Positions 22,296-34,210 are shown, numbered from the stretch's first letter. The stretch: 64,000 bases of DNA from Sipunculus nudus (GCA_026874595.1 CM049317.1:36858401-36922400); one strand, 5' to 3'. The notes: generated by a model not told the origin, from the sequence alone. Numbers and translations are program-made.

Positions 22296-22785
22296 TAGTG
22301 TTTATGAATGAATACAGAACTCATTTATAATACTTTGCAACCGCTATACTTGAAACCTTTCCTGATCAGAAACAATTATTTGCGTAGCCTTTTCTCAGAA
22401 AGTCGGACTGTTGGCAGGTGATTACATTGTAACAAGTGTACCGTAGAGGCTGCTGGCTCGAGTGGAATTGGGGAGAACACGGGGCAGATACTATTTTGCA
22501 GCTTATCGCCACTGATCAGGGTTTATCAAACGATACGTAAGGTAAAAAACACTGCTGAGGTGTATTTTACATTTGCTTTAGTAACAAAACTTTGTTTTAT
22601 AATGAATATGACAATTTTAGCTGAGATATCATAACGTTATCGTCATTCAAATTAAACAGAATGTCTAGTTTTCTCCAAGGATCTTCTAGAGCTCCAGCAC
22701 AGCGTATGATTAACCATGATTTGCCATAGGTCTCCCCGTAAGCAGTGACCAGTCAGATTATGCTAATCAAAACATACCGCGTGTA
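22296..22785. other. Non-coding stretch, nothing recognised
   Basis: No coding or repeat signal I can support. It separates two LINE pieces that could once have been one copy. Confidence 0.4.
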
Positions 22786-22789
22786 TCCG

Positions 22790-23480
22790 TTATTTTAAAA
22801 GTCTTATGTAAGCTGACTTGCATGGTCACTTTGGGGTAATGTAAGTAGATTTTAAAGTACAGATAGAACAAAGGAAATAACGCAGTATGTGGGGCAATCC
22901 TGGCGGCAGTATTTGGAATACGCTGTAATCTACTGATGAGAGTACTTGGCACTCCATACAGTAACGCATTTCGATGCATAATCCAATCAGAAAGTAACAA
23001 GTATATTATTTGTGTCTTGCAAGCATCATTTGTGGTATAACGACGGATTTTTCCATTAATGCGTTAATGCAATTTCACGATCTTGAAATTGCATTAATTT
23101 GCTTTTCCATAGAAAATGGACGTCCCAATAAACCCTAAGGTTTCGGACATTCGTGGTTAGCGTCGCATCAGAGCCATCTTAATTAAGGCTGATATTTGGT
23201 ACATGTTTTTTATTGGCGTTTAATCTGAGTTTATCACACGTCATCCACCTTCTAACAACAGAGGTGTAGGGTTCAAGTGATCCTAGTAATTATGTCCAGT
23301 TGTCACCAGGTATGACAGACAAGTTAATTTTTCAACATCGGCGTAACAAGATAATGCATTTTGTGGTAAAATATTATTTCTCCAAATGGCTTTGTATTAA
23401 TACTGTATAATGTAGGACCGAGTACCGAACCTTGTAGTACACCAAACCGCAAAACCTCCGGGTCAGATCTGATTACATCT
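22790..23480 (-). mobile_element. CR1/L2-like LINE reverse-transcriptase fragment
   Basis: The minus strand near 23455-23415 reads RFGVLQGSVLGPTL, the GVPQGSVLGP motif. At 23000-22880 it reads SDWIMHRNALLYGVPSTLIS then RLQRIPNTAARI, the SRLDYCNALLYG...LQRVQNAAAR motif just before the thumb. The YADD region between them is not readable. It is on the same strand as, and 0.9 kb from, the 3' end at 21433-21900, and may be the same insertion interrupted by later events. Confidence 0.7.
23065..23098. repeat. Perfect 13-bp inverted repeat (stem-loop)
   Basis: TTAATGCAATTTC (23065-23077) and GAAATTGCATTAA (23086-23098) are exact reverse complements around an 8-nt loop. It lies inside the LINE fragment and replaces the expected RT sequence. 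Confidence 0.85.
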
Positions 23481-23484
23481 ATTA

Positions 23485-24510
23485 CAACGGTCTGGTATCT
23501 GCCGTTGTGTTAGTTTTAATAAAAATGTTTCCTACTATGTAGTCCTTAAACTTTTCATAATTTCTTTAAAGACAAACAAACCTTACATGCTATTTATTCA
23601 TTATCTTTAATTATTCCTTGTCTTACTTCATCAAAGACAATTAGGTGTGCTGAGAGAAAGAGGGAAATATAGTCCAAATAAAGGCAGGTGTGTTTGTACA
23701 GTATAATTTTTACTCCTTTTGCTTAAAATTGATGAAAACTATAATTAATTGTAACTGTAACACTATAAGAGGTATAATTATTTTGCAGGGAATCATTAAT
23801 TGTATGATTATCACAAAAAGAACCGTTAAATAACTTATTCCGGGGAAAAATGTAATGAGGTACCCTTAAACAACTTGGGCGCTTGCGGTTCAATTGGTTA
23901 TCCTGAGCCAACAACATGAACAGATCAAGCAGAACATATATTGAATTAGGCATTTAATCTGTCTTTGATCACCATCCTCTATACATGTAGGTATATAAAT
24001 TACATATAGGCGTTCCCACAAGGGCACGCTCAAATGTCGTGGCTGGCATCAGAACTAGATTTGCTTTAGAACTCCCGTGCATACTATATCTGCTGAATTT
24101 ACCAAATACATTTATTTTTTATGACATATGAAATAATCCCAAGGACCTCAATGAGTAAAGAAAAAAGTAAGTAACTGGAAACTAATCCCTAAGACTATGT
24201 TTTTGTTATTCCTGTCATAATTTTTAAACAGTTAATGGCATGATCCTTATGACAATGTTCTCTTGTACAAAATGAATATCTTCATTACTTCCACATCCGA
24301 AAACATTAATGTTAAGAATAATATAACTATATAATCAAAATTTAAATAAAATCCCAATGTTTATATATTTTGAAATACATTTGGGTATTACTCTATTGCA
24401 TAAATAATGTTTCTTTAATCATAGAATGATTCCTTAACTTTATCAACTATCCTCTGTATAGATGTTGAAACAAGTTCTCTGTAAATTATGAAAGTATAAT
24501 GGTCATTATG
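23485..24510. other. Non-coding stretch, nothing recognised
   Basis: AT-rich with no supported gene. The open frame 23723-23953 (-) has no recognisable motif. Confidence 0.4.
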
Positions 24511-24514
24511 GCGG

Positions 24515-24742
24515 CCTGGACCAACCCCCCCCCCTTCTAGACCTGGGGAACTTTTCATAGGTTTTTGTTATCATTCCTCCTCGGTTTGAACCCCCCCCCC
24601 CCCTTTCCGGACTTCGGGGCCTTTTCTTAGGATTTGTCATTATTCCTCCTTGGTTGGACACTCCCCCCCCCCTATTTTTCGGACCTTTCGTAGGTTTTGT
24701 CATAAGAACTCCTGGATTGGACCCCTCTTTTTCCTAAATCCT
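24515..24742. repeat. Minisatellite of ~70-bp units with poly-C tracts
   Basis: Three units and a partial fourth. Each has GGA(A)CC followed by a 9-14 C run, then TTTCCGGACC-like, GGGACCTTTTCATAGG, TTTTGTCAT and TTCCTCCTTGGTTGGA. The C run shortens from unit to unit. The Gly/Arg-rich open frame on the minus strand (24703-24506) is a by-product. Confidence 0.85.
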
Positions 24743-25139
24743 GGATCTGCCTCAGATTAGAGGAGAAGGAGAAGTGAATTTATCTTGGGTCTTAATCAGA
24801 AACGTTATTTAAAAAAATCAGGTTAATTCAATGATCTATATTGTTTTGTGCATTGAACCACCGTTGAATTAAGATTTAATGCAGTTGACAAAAGTAGCTG
24901 ACGCCAATTCTTAGTGATATCATGAATCAATTTAAATCCTGATCTAAGATTGCCATAAGTAGATATTCCGTAATGATTGCGGAGAAACGTACCAATGTTT
25001 GGATGCCCATCAAGCGACACCATCCAACACATGCTGTTTAATAAATGACGGAGGTAAAACCACTGAAAGAATTCACTACATTTTTTTAATATAAACTTTT
25101 TTCTACATGGTTTGTGAACATATTTATTATGACTACTCA

Positions 25140-25295
25140 ACGCCCGTCTCATGGCTCAGTTGGTAGCGTTCGCTTCTCCGGGCTTGGACGAATACCTGCA
25201 ACCCACTGCCATAGCCACGGCAGGAATCGAACCTGGCTCGCCAGCGGATAGAGCCGAGCGTTTTATCACTCGACTGTCCAAGCCCCAAAATTATT
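25140..25295 (-). repeat. tRNA-derived SINE-like element
   Basis: The minus strand starts GGGGCTTGGACAGTCGAGTG (25290-25271) with an A-box-like region and has GCCAGGTTCGATTCCTGCC (B box GGTTCGATTCC) at about 25237-25219. The plus strand at 25150 also has ATGGCTCAGTTGGTAGCG, a typical A-box head. Two pol III-like promoters thus face each other. The GGGGCTTGGAC start recurs inverted at 25178-25188 (GGGCTTGGACG on the plus strand). No full cloverleaf can be drawn, so it is not called a tRNA gene. Confidence 0.5.
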
Positions 25296-25299
25296 CTAT

Positions 25300-25715
25300 T
25301 CTGTTACCAATCAAATATCCTAATAAAGAAGAGAAAGCATCTTAAATATTTGCCTGTTTTATTGAACCTTCAAGGTATCTTACTAAAGTTTCCCTTTACT
25401 CATTACTAAATGTACCTAACTTTAAACCTGCCATGCAAGGAGCGACTCATAGAAAACGATTGTTCTGCCACATATCGCTCAGCTTGAACAGGAAAGTTTG
25501 AATGCAACCCTTTATTCCTTGGTTATATCGTTAAAACTCTAAAGAATGTACAATATTCAATTGTGATAATATTCTTAGCCGAAAGATCCTATTACTTTGT
25601 TTTAGGCAAATCATTTTTTTTTTGCATGTCAAGGTTTAAAAATTAAAACATATTCCAAAACAGACTCAATTTGAAAATAAAAATAGTAAGTATAATAATA
25701 ATAATAATATCATGG
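25300..25715. other. Non-coding stretch
   Basis: AT-rich with a short (TAA)n at 25695-25710. Nothing else recognised. Confidence 0.4.
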
Positions 25716-25734
25716 CACGCGAGCCGTTGGCCGA

Positions 25735-25950
25735 GCGAAGCTATGATTGACACACGCCAAGCTGATTTGTTCCACATTCCCTCCCACCATGTCGAAGGTC
25801 ACGCGTGTCACTTTTTTTTTGTTACACTTCGGTTTCGCGCTATCTCAGAATGTCAAACTTGATTTTGTGTTTGCCCGAGATCCAGGGAGTTGGAGTTTCT
25901 ATGCTAATGAGGATAAACCAACTCTTGGCCTTATTTGAAAAGTCGAATAT
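25735..25950 (+). repeat. Dispersed repeat family R2, copy 2
   Basis: Second copy of the 22075-22295 repeat: TTGACACACGCCAAGC, GGTCACGCGTGTCAC and CTCAGAATGTCAAACTT in the same order. A possible fragment (TTTGACATTCTGAG, inverted) is near 55995. Confidence 0.6.
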
Positions 25951-26060
25951 AACTTGATTTGCATGACACTTTGCATGACCAAGGAGATTTGAACATACAG
26001 TAAGATCAAAGGCAAATACGCCGCATGTGGGTCATTATAACATATACTATAAAAAAATAC

Positions 26061-26102
26061 TGATAATGATACTAAAAATACTACTACTACGACTAATATA
26101 AC

Positions 26103-26134
<32 letters not shown>

Positions 26135-26240
26135 AAATAATAATAAAAAATAATTAGTAGTAGTAGTAGTTATTATTATTATTATTGTTATTATTATTAT
26201 AATTAGCAGTAGTATCAGTAGTAGTGGTAGTAGTAACTAA
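26061..26240. repeat. Trinucleotide-repeat palindrome
   Basis: The left arm has (CTA)n then (ATA/ATAATA)n; the right arm has (TTA)n then (TAG)n, centred near 26152. The right arm is close to the reverse complement of the left (ACTACTACGACTAATATAACAATAATAAT against its mirror), giving arms of about 75 bp that could fold into a long hairpin. Confidence 0.75.
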
Positions 26241-27062
26241 ACTTTGGCCCCACTTGGGGCTAAAGCCTCGTACTTACAATAAACATCACTTTAGTATCAT
26301 AATAACCAGTTATATCTCTTAAACTGTTCCAGATAAATTTATTTTATATATGATGTAATTTAACACACATATTTCCGTCCTTATATGCCTGTGTTCAAAA
26401 CCCACTGAGTGCTTGTTGATTGCCATGTGTCTGATTGGAACAAGTGCTCACGATAAAGGAACTTTCTCACAACATTACTTAGAATGATAAATTTATAATT
26501 ATCTTACTAAATTTCGCGCACCTATAGATAAACACATCGAAACGTTATGGGATATGAAGGGGACAGAAAGCCTTGTGCAAGGGATATACACACAAACATA
26601 TAATATATGTTTATGTCACGCACCGCCGGTCGGAATTTCCCTTCGGTCGATGGGGTAGCGTCAACGGTGGATCGACTGATGGGTCGCCGATCGACATATT
26701 GGACTATGCCATCAATCGATAATGAATTTCACACTGACAAAACAAGTATATACTTTACCTTGTATTATTTCTTATTTTGTTTGTAAAATTAATAATATAG
26801 TAAAATAGTGCTATAACACCTGAAAAATAAAAATAACTGATAACTTAAAAGCTAAATGGTTAAAGAATTATAAATGTAGATGATTCAGAGTGCAGCTAAA
26901 CATTATGCATGAAACGTTCTTCCCTCTTCGTTTGATATATATATCGTTATCATGCTGTATTGATGAAATGCATTTTTTTTACGAAATGTTTCATGGAGAA
27001 AGCTCCTTAAGTTGGTGTCCACACATGAAGTACACGGACATATCTTCTTAATATATATATAT

Positions 27063-27423
27063 TAGGGCTGTATTAATATATCGATATATCAATACGAATC
27101 GATACACGGCGTCGATACGATGACCGAAATGCGTTGCATGCTGTATTGGTCGGATCGATTGATAGCTAATGAATAGTGATATAACTCTTACTTTAATATA
27201 ACCATGACGATTTATAAATCTTAATGCACTGTATATTTGTTGCTTTGGCTTTTAAGACCTGTCAATAAATGTATATACGCATGCACGTCAGTACTTCCAT
27301 AACAAACAGGCGCATGTGAGCGATAAAAAAAGAATGATACTGACGTTCATCTTTATTAATGAAATTGATATTCACATCACATATAGTTTTATTATTAAGG
27401 TACATTCATGTATATATCCTATC

Positions 27424-27501
<78 letters not shown>

Positions 27502-28076
27502 CAATTCTGTGACCTGAGAAGGGCAGTTATTCGCTTATGATAAATCATTCTATCTCTAACTTTTTTTTTATTTACACAGCCGGTCAAAGGTTACTCGGAA
27601 CTCCCGCGTTCGACAAAGGATGTAAAATAAATGGTTAAAGCCTGGGGACAAATCCTGTACAAACATGACAGTGACTAATGGGATTCATATTCACAGAACA
27701 AAACAGTGTAATTACATGACAAAAAATACAGCCTATGAACCTTTTCACCAAATGCAATGAAACAGTGTTTGTGCATATGGGGGGGGGGGGGTAGGATGAA
27801 AAAGGCTTTTTGTTAGTCTTGATAGGATAGCATTTGATAATTAAAATCAACTGGTCTGTTTACTTATTTAACATCAAGCTTAAGCTGCTTAAGAGCATAG
27901 CATACTAAATACGTAGTATGTTAAAAAAAATAAAAACATAAAATAACAAGAAACAGAACTTTATCTAGAAATGATATACAAAGAAAATGAAACGTATCGT
28001 CAATACGTATCGGTATCGTATTAACTGTATCGCAATACGTTTTTTACCGGAAGAGGCGGACCGATACACAGCCCTA
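27063..28076. mobile_element. Non-autonomous hAT-like element (1014 bp)
   Basis: The left end TAGGGCTGT (27063-27071) is the reverse complement of the right end ACAGCCCTA (28068-28076). Both ends carry dense subterminal CGATAC/GTATCG copies (27080-27125 and 27990-28066). It is flanked on both sides by ATATATAT, compatible with an 8-bp hAT target duplication, although both flanks are (TA)n and so weak evidence. The interior contains a (TA)n microsatellite (27433-27499) and a G run (27779-27791), with no transposase. Confidence 0.6.
27433..27499. repeat. (TA)n microsatellite
   Basis: About 33 TA units inside the hAT-like element. Confidence 0.97.
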
Positions 28077-28884
28077 ATATATATATATATATATATAGTT
28101 TTTACCAAAGATTGCTTATTTCATGTCTTGTTCTTAATGTTCTTTATATATATATATATAACCCTCTTATCAGAAGAAGAATTAATTTTGACTTTGAATA
28201 CTAAAATAGCATCTTGCCCCCCCCCCCCCATTGCTATTATATTCCCCAAAGATTTTTAAAATAATATAACAAGTCTTGTTCAGTTTTATAAATAATGCTT
28301 TTGTTATAACCAAATATTTTATTTTATCGTAAACTATTACCTGGATAGTAATGGTTACCATCATATGAAAACATTCTGAGAGTTTGATAAGGAGCATAAA
28401 TGAATATTTTTACCTAAGCATCTATTAACAGTAGCTTTTCTAAAATTAATCTCTAAAATTATCATGCAGGTTATTAAAATGTTCCATATGTTTTTTTTTT
28501 TTTTTGTAAATTAGATAAGAACAAATCAGGGTTAAAATTAAGCATGATCCGGCATGTCGATGTGGCAAATCCGTTGTGTGTATTGTCGAGCAGCAAGACA
28601 TATGATATCTTTCCGATATTATCAGTTTTCGCAGGAGAAATACTAATATATGATATATGTGCCCCCCCCCCACCGGTCCCTATAAAAATGATAACCCGCC
28701 AAAGAATAAGGCAATGTTTCCTAGGTATTATTGAAAATATTTTTTTTTATGGGGAGGTTAAAATTGTTGCGCTCGGTGCCTGAGAACCTTTTATTCTTTT
28801 TGGACTCGTATAATGTTTTTCTTGTGAAAATTATTTAATATAGCATCGACCGTTGGGTCAGATCGACAGATAGCGCGTGACATA

Positions 28885-28888
28885 TGTG

Positions 28889-28958
<70 letters not shown>
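28885..28958. repeat. (TA)n microsatellite
   Basis: About 32 TA units directly outside the right inverted repeat at 28875-28884. Confidence 0.95.
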
Positions 28959-28959
28959 A

Positions 28960-30801
28960 TAAATACATATATATCGTTATTATTGATGGTATATATAATA
29001 TAAATTAAATATATTTAATATTTTATATATTCAAAAACTGTATTCTGAATATGACTATAAGATGTTTTTAAGACTATAATATTTTTAAGAAAATACTTCA
29101 AAGAAAAATTATCCAACCTTTCTTTAACAGAGTGTGGGTATGAGTCAGTTCTCTTCTGGTTTTCTGAATATTGTTTGTATTTGAGATTGCAGCAATCGGT
29201 CTATAAATTATCATAGCAATGCAATTCGATCATATGAAAATATGCGTTTTTTTCTACTTGACTTGGGAGGTGGTGTTGTTTAACAGAAGGGTCTAATCTG
29301 ATTTGTTGCATAAACCCCTGTTTGTGGCATTGCTTTTCACAGATGATTAAATGAATTTGTGGTAAACAGGTTGTATATCAATCATGACAACATCTCCTGC
29401 AGTAATCAGGAAAGTCAGGCCATGTGCTCTTCTGAGCTAAATTATATATTTCACCATTGTTGTATTCATCAATATATAATAAATAAAATATATTGCAGTG
29501 AAATGATTGGATCTGCAATTAAAAGGTAAATTGTCCACAGAAACTCAAGAATGAAAGTCCTACTAGCGGCAGCGCACCTAGTCTTATATTAAACCTCGTC
29601 CTCGTTTTTTCTCATATATGCACCATATCTTTCATTAACCTATTAAAAGCATAATACCCAAGCCACGGAAGGTAACAGTAAGCCGTCGTAGACTGTCAGA
29701 GATACATTGACGACTAGTGATTCAAATCTCCATTTTTGACCAAGTCGACTTCTTTTGAAAATTGACAGGATAATAAACCCTGACAAGACACACTTTTGCT
29801 CTATACTTACCAAATTTACAAACCGTGGACAAATGATTGTTGCTTTTTTTATGTTTTGCAATGATTTTCTTTTATTATTCTAATATATTTATTTAATGGA
29901 TTTATGCAACCCGGTGTGTAACTGTAAATGAAAATAAACGAAAGTACACCGTAAATTAATGTGGAAACTTTACGGTCCCGTTGAAACAAAAATATAATAA
30001 TACCTGGATCAATATAACCAGGGACGTCCATACACGTTGCCCATTGGATGCATATAACATCTCTGATGAACTCTCTACATCCATCGACACATCGAAAAAA
30101 AGATTTAGCACATGATTTTGCCTTAGAGCCAACAGATGGCGCCACCGAATAAAGTATTTAAACTATAATGTTAGCTTTGTTTTATTGTATTATAAATAAA
30201 GCAATGCTTGTTTATGGAGAACAAATTTGCATTTTGAAATCTTAAGATTTATAAAAAAAAAGACTTCGTGTATTCCACATGCGTCTGAGAGTACATGAAT
30301 TTAGTGCTCTAAAATACTTCCATCTAATACTGTACTTCTGGTCTTAAGTCTGCAGCAGAAGTCTCGATGTTCGAGACTATATAGACGTTACAAGGCCCTG
30401 TTGATGCTGATTTAGCCATATACTGTGGCGGTTATTACATATAGGAGGGAAGCATATCCAGTTGACGACGTTTTCATAATGTGTCACTTTAAAGAATGAC
30501 GGTTTGAGGTCAAGTACAGGACCAACGTGAAGTAGGATCGTCTAGAAAAAAAAGTTGACGTATGCGTATAACGGCCTCCTAGTATGTTAGGACGTTAATT
30601 TGACTAGAACTCAATATAGCTAAACGCTATCGACACGATATATCGCATTTGGAGTTTTTGTAAAGTGTAGCCCCCTGGGGCAGTGTCATGGGATTCTGAG
30701 CATTAAGAAGGATATAATAAGGGTGTTGTTTACACCATTTTCTTTCAATTGTAGGGTCCAAAGTTTCTGAAATTATCTTTACTGACTATGATTATTTACA
30801 G

Positions 30802-30802
<1 letters not shown>
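28960..30802. other. Non-coding stretch, nothing recognised
   Basis: AT-rich. An open frame at 30145-29849 (-) and one at 29861-29643 (-) show no domain I recognise. Confidence 0.4.
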
Positions 30803-30803
<1 letters not shown>

Positions 30804-30866
<63 letters not shown>

Positions 30867-30898
30867 AATAAATACATCATCATAGATGGGATGTTAAA

Positions 30899-30955
<57 letters not shown>
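30804..30955. repeat. Paired (TA)n microsatellites
   Basis: Two (TA)n tracts (30804-30857 and 30899-30955) are separated by about 42 bp of unique sequence. Confidence 0.95.
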
Positions 30956-30962
<7 letters not shown>

Positions 30963-33299
30963 CTTGACCTATTTAGCTGTGTAGACTAACAGACTGCTTG
31001 TGCCCTGATGTAACACAAAATGGACAATCACGAACTTCTTGGTTAAATCGAACTGGAAAAACGTACAGAATTCGTCAATATCTTCAAAATTGAAAATTAT
31101 AAAAAAAGCTAATTATTTGATCGGCTATTGTATTATGTTCACAGAGTAAATGGTCTATGAGAATATGTAAAAAAAAAACTGACTCAGCGTATTGTACATT
31201 TATTACCTCTTTTCACTTAAAGCATACAGTTTAATAACAGTATTTTGTCTGTGATTTAAGAGCGAGGCCGAATTCTAAGGATCAAGAATATATCAACAAA
31301 TGATACATTTTATTAACCAGATAACCTTCAATACGCTAGTACTAACGAGTGTAACTAATACGAGGCTAACGCTAAATTAGAAAGTAACTTCACAAAGCTA
31401 ACATAATCTCCGTTCAAGCTGAATGTCAACAGGTGCTCTTGCTGCACATGGTACATTTAAATCAATGTAGTCAAACCATCTTTCTGTTATAAACCTTTCA
31501 CACAATAAAAATATATCATCCTTCATTACGATATTTGAATACAGCATTACTAAATATTAAACTCACTACCACACAGGCTAATGTGTATTTATTTAACGCG
31601 AACTGCATTCAGTACCCCTTGTGTGAGCAAGTTAAAGTTGAGCAGATATTATTATGCGCTCGGTAAACATATTAAACATACCAGTATTAAGAACTATTAA
31701 CAGGAATATGGAAACTGAATAAAAGGATTCTCATTCCGATGAAAACATGTTTTTGACAGATAATGTGAGAAACGTTAAAGACAAACCCATACCATAATGA
31801 AAACCATGAGCACAGCTTGGGGTATTCGCCAAATACTTCTGCTACAATAACCGTTGACCATGCATGTTGGATCCAACAAAACAAAATAAGATTGCCGTAT
31901 GCTTACTGAGCTTCAACGGAACTGGTTTAATTCTCGGATGAAAATGTGGAAAAATAAGATAATCAAATTAACAATTAGTGCATCCATTCACAATTGACTA
32001 TTCTTTTTTGTAATTCCATTTTATTTATTCATTATAAATTATATACAATATATGCAGAAATAATATACAAGTATTTTCATGCTAAAGAATATCCGTCTAT
32101 GTTTTTTTTCCTTGCAATGAAATACTGAGCTCGAATCTATGTAGGAAACATGCGCCATTCAAGCTCTCCTCAGGGCGGTATCCGGCTCGGTTCATGACGG
32201 CCTACGATCGCATCATGTACATCTTGCGACCTGCACTGGAGGCAAATAGTGTAGTATGACAAGAAGGTCCACTTGTAATCTCCACAGTGGTTAAGGATCG
32301 ACCGCGGTGCCCCCCCCCCCCCATGGGAAGGGAAACCGCGACAGTAATGGGAGGCCAGTTTGGCCTCCTCCAAGTTTAAACCACTATGGTGCTGCCCATA
32401 ACTGTTCTAACAACCGAACGAAGGCAAACATATTTTTTTTTCGTTTTTTTTTTAAATGTATCGGAGGGGGTAAGAATCACTCTTTGTTAAATGATCTTAA
32501 TTTTTGTCATGTACTGTGGTTATGCCTGTAGGCAGTAACCCGCTTTGGGTTCTGCAACTGTTAACATTCTTAAAGGTTCCCCTGCCTTACAATAGAATCG
32601 AATAGACTTGAAGAATATGAGAAATATATGTTGCTATTAATGCAAAGTTGATACTATAAATGAATACAGTAAATCAAACTCTTCTTTCGTCCATGCATCG
32701 TGTGATCTTGTATTGTGTCCATGTGCGCCTGTGTCTGAGTCTCGCTGCGCTTGAGCCCAACTGTGGCTCAATGAATACATAACTCTGCATCAATGTGCAT
32801 GAATACATTGTACAAGGCATGTATTCAGCTACGGGAGTAAATTTAAGGCCCATCTTGGGATCATATTTCATGTTTCCCCTAAAGGAAAGTGGAAATAAGT
32901 GATTAGTAATAAGTAAATAACCACTCCCTCTGGTTTAAATGTTAGCACAGTCTGTTCAGTTTGAGAAAGGTTACTAATAAAATGTCTTTATATTGTAAAT
33001 TATATGTTTTTTTTTCTGCCCACAAATCTCCTCTTATATCTTAGGGGTATAGGGACACCTAACTATTCGCCAAAACAGAGTTTTGCGGATACTATATTTT
33101 CAGGCAGACGCCGTCGCAACGTTCGTTTCCGGACAAGTCCTCTGAGACTCTCAGACCAATCTTTCAGAAACCCAGCATAGTTATTAGCTTACCTCTGAAG
33201 TTGTGCGTTTAAAAGAACGGTGGCCCCAAGTGCAAATTTTCTTGTGCAGTATACATTCCGTTCTTAGTGATAACAGCAAATACTTCAAGAGTGGTTCAA
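30956..33299. other. Non-coding stretch
   Basis: A C run lies at 32311-32324. Short open frames (31884-31687 minus, 32373-32170 minus, 32307-32531 plus, 32871-32674 minus) have no recognisable domain. 31884-31687 is hydrophobic but I cannot name it. Confidence 0.4.
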
Positions 33300-34210
33300 T
33301 GAATTAAGATAAACTTTGGCATGTCCATCTTGGATCTCTCCATCTCTTACTCGAGACCGGTGGCGCTCTTACAATGCATTTTGCGTGGTGTATATCCATG
33401 CGTTTGCAAGCCTTTCCTCTTAGTTATTGGTTTAACATATTCGGCGGAAATTGCGCATGTCCATATACCTTTGATATCTTGTGCTCAAGACTGGTGGCGC
33501 CATCTCTAACCGTTTACGCGTGGCATCCATCCCTGCGTTTGTTTTGGGTGAAAATTGCTCATATCTCATGATGGTTCCATGTATATTGGTAAAAAAAAAT
33601 TGGCATGTACATCCACCTTGAAGAGTAATCTCGTAGACAAGACCGTTGGCGTCATCTACCTTCCCGTTTTCGTAGAATACATTAATGCCCTTTTATCAGG
33701 AGTATTTTGCGTATTGGCATGAAATTATGCATTTTCATAGGTCTTGGATACCACCATCTCCTACTCAAGACTGGGACGCCATGTGTTACTGTTTTTACGT
33801 GGTTTCCATGCGTTTGCCTTGGATGAAAATTGCTCATATCTCAAGATTGGTTCACTTTATTGACCTGGAATTTGGCATGTCCATCCATCTCGGAGTTTTC
33901 TCATAGACCAGACGGGTGGCGCCAGCTGTCTTCCCTTTTTAGGAGAATACATTGATGCCCTTTTCTCACGAGTAGTTTGCTGCATTGACCTGAAATTGTG
34001 CATGTCTATAGATCTTGGAAACCTTCATCTGGTACTCCGGATAAGTGGCGCATGTTTATCCGTCTTGGATGGCTTTGTTGTAGACAAGAAAGATGGTGCT
34101 ACCAGATGGTCCGCATTATAAATACATTGATGCAGGTTTTCTCAGTAGTGGATTTTTGCCTGAAATTTTGCAAGATGTGGCCATCTCTAGATCTGTTTAA
34201 GTGAACATTG
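33300..34210 (+). repeat. Diverged tandem repeat, ~140-bp period
   Basis: Two anchor phrases alternate along 0.9 kb. The first is GGCATGTCCATC..CTTGGA-like, near 33316, 33456, 33600, 33729, 33872, 33995, 34048 and 34172. The second is GGTGGCGCCATCT-like, near 33360, 33493, 33646, 33771, 33917 and 34044. Units also share GAATACATTGATGCCCTTTTCTCA and GAAAATTGCTCATATCTCA. Spacing alternates around 125-153 bp, suggesting a higher-order dimer. No frame stays open through the array. Confidence 0.75.

Larger units (their letters stand above)
26612..28884. mobile_element. Possible DNA transposon defined by imperfect terminal inverted repeats
   Basis: TATGTCACGC at 26612-26621 is the reverse complement of GCGTGACATA at 28875-28884. 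Similarity continues inward for about 40 bp, including CGGTCGATG (26644-26652) against CATCGACCG (28844-28852). The interior has no transposase, and a hAT-like element (27063-28076) is nested inside. The ends are diverged and no clear target duplication is seen, so this is tentative. Confidence 0.4.

Noticed and set aside
24506-24703. Gly/Arg-rich RGG-like protein
   Set aside because: It is the translation of a poly-C minisatellite; the repeat unit explains it fully.
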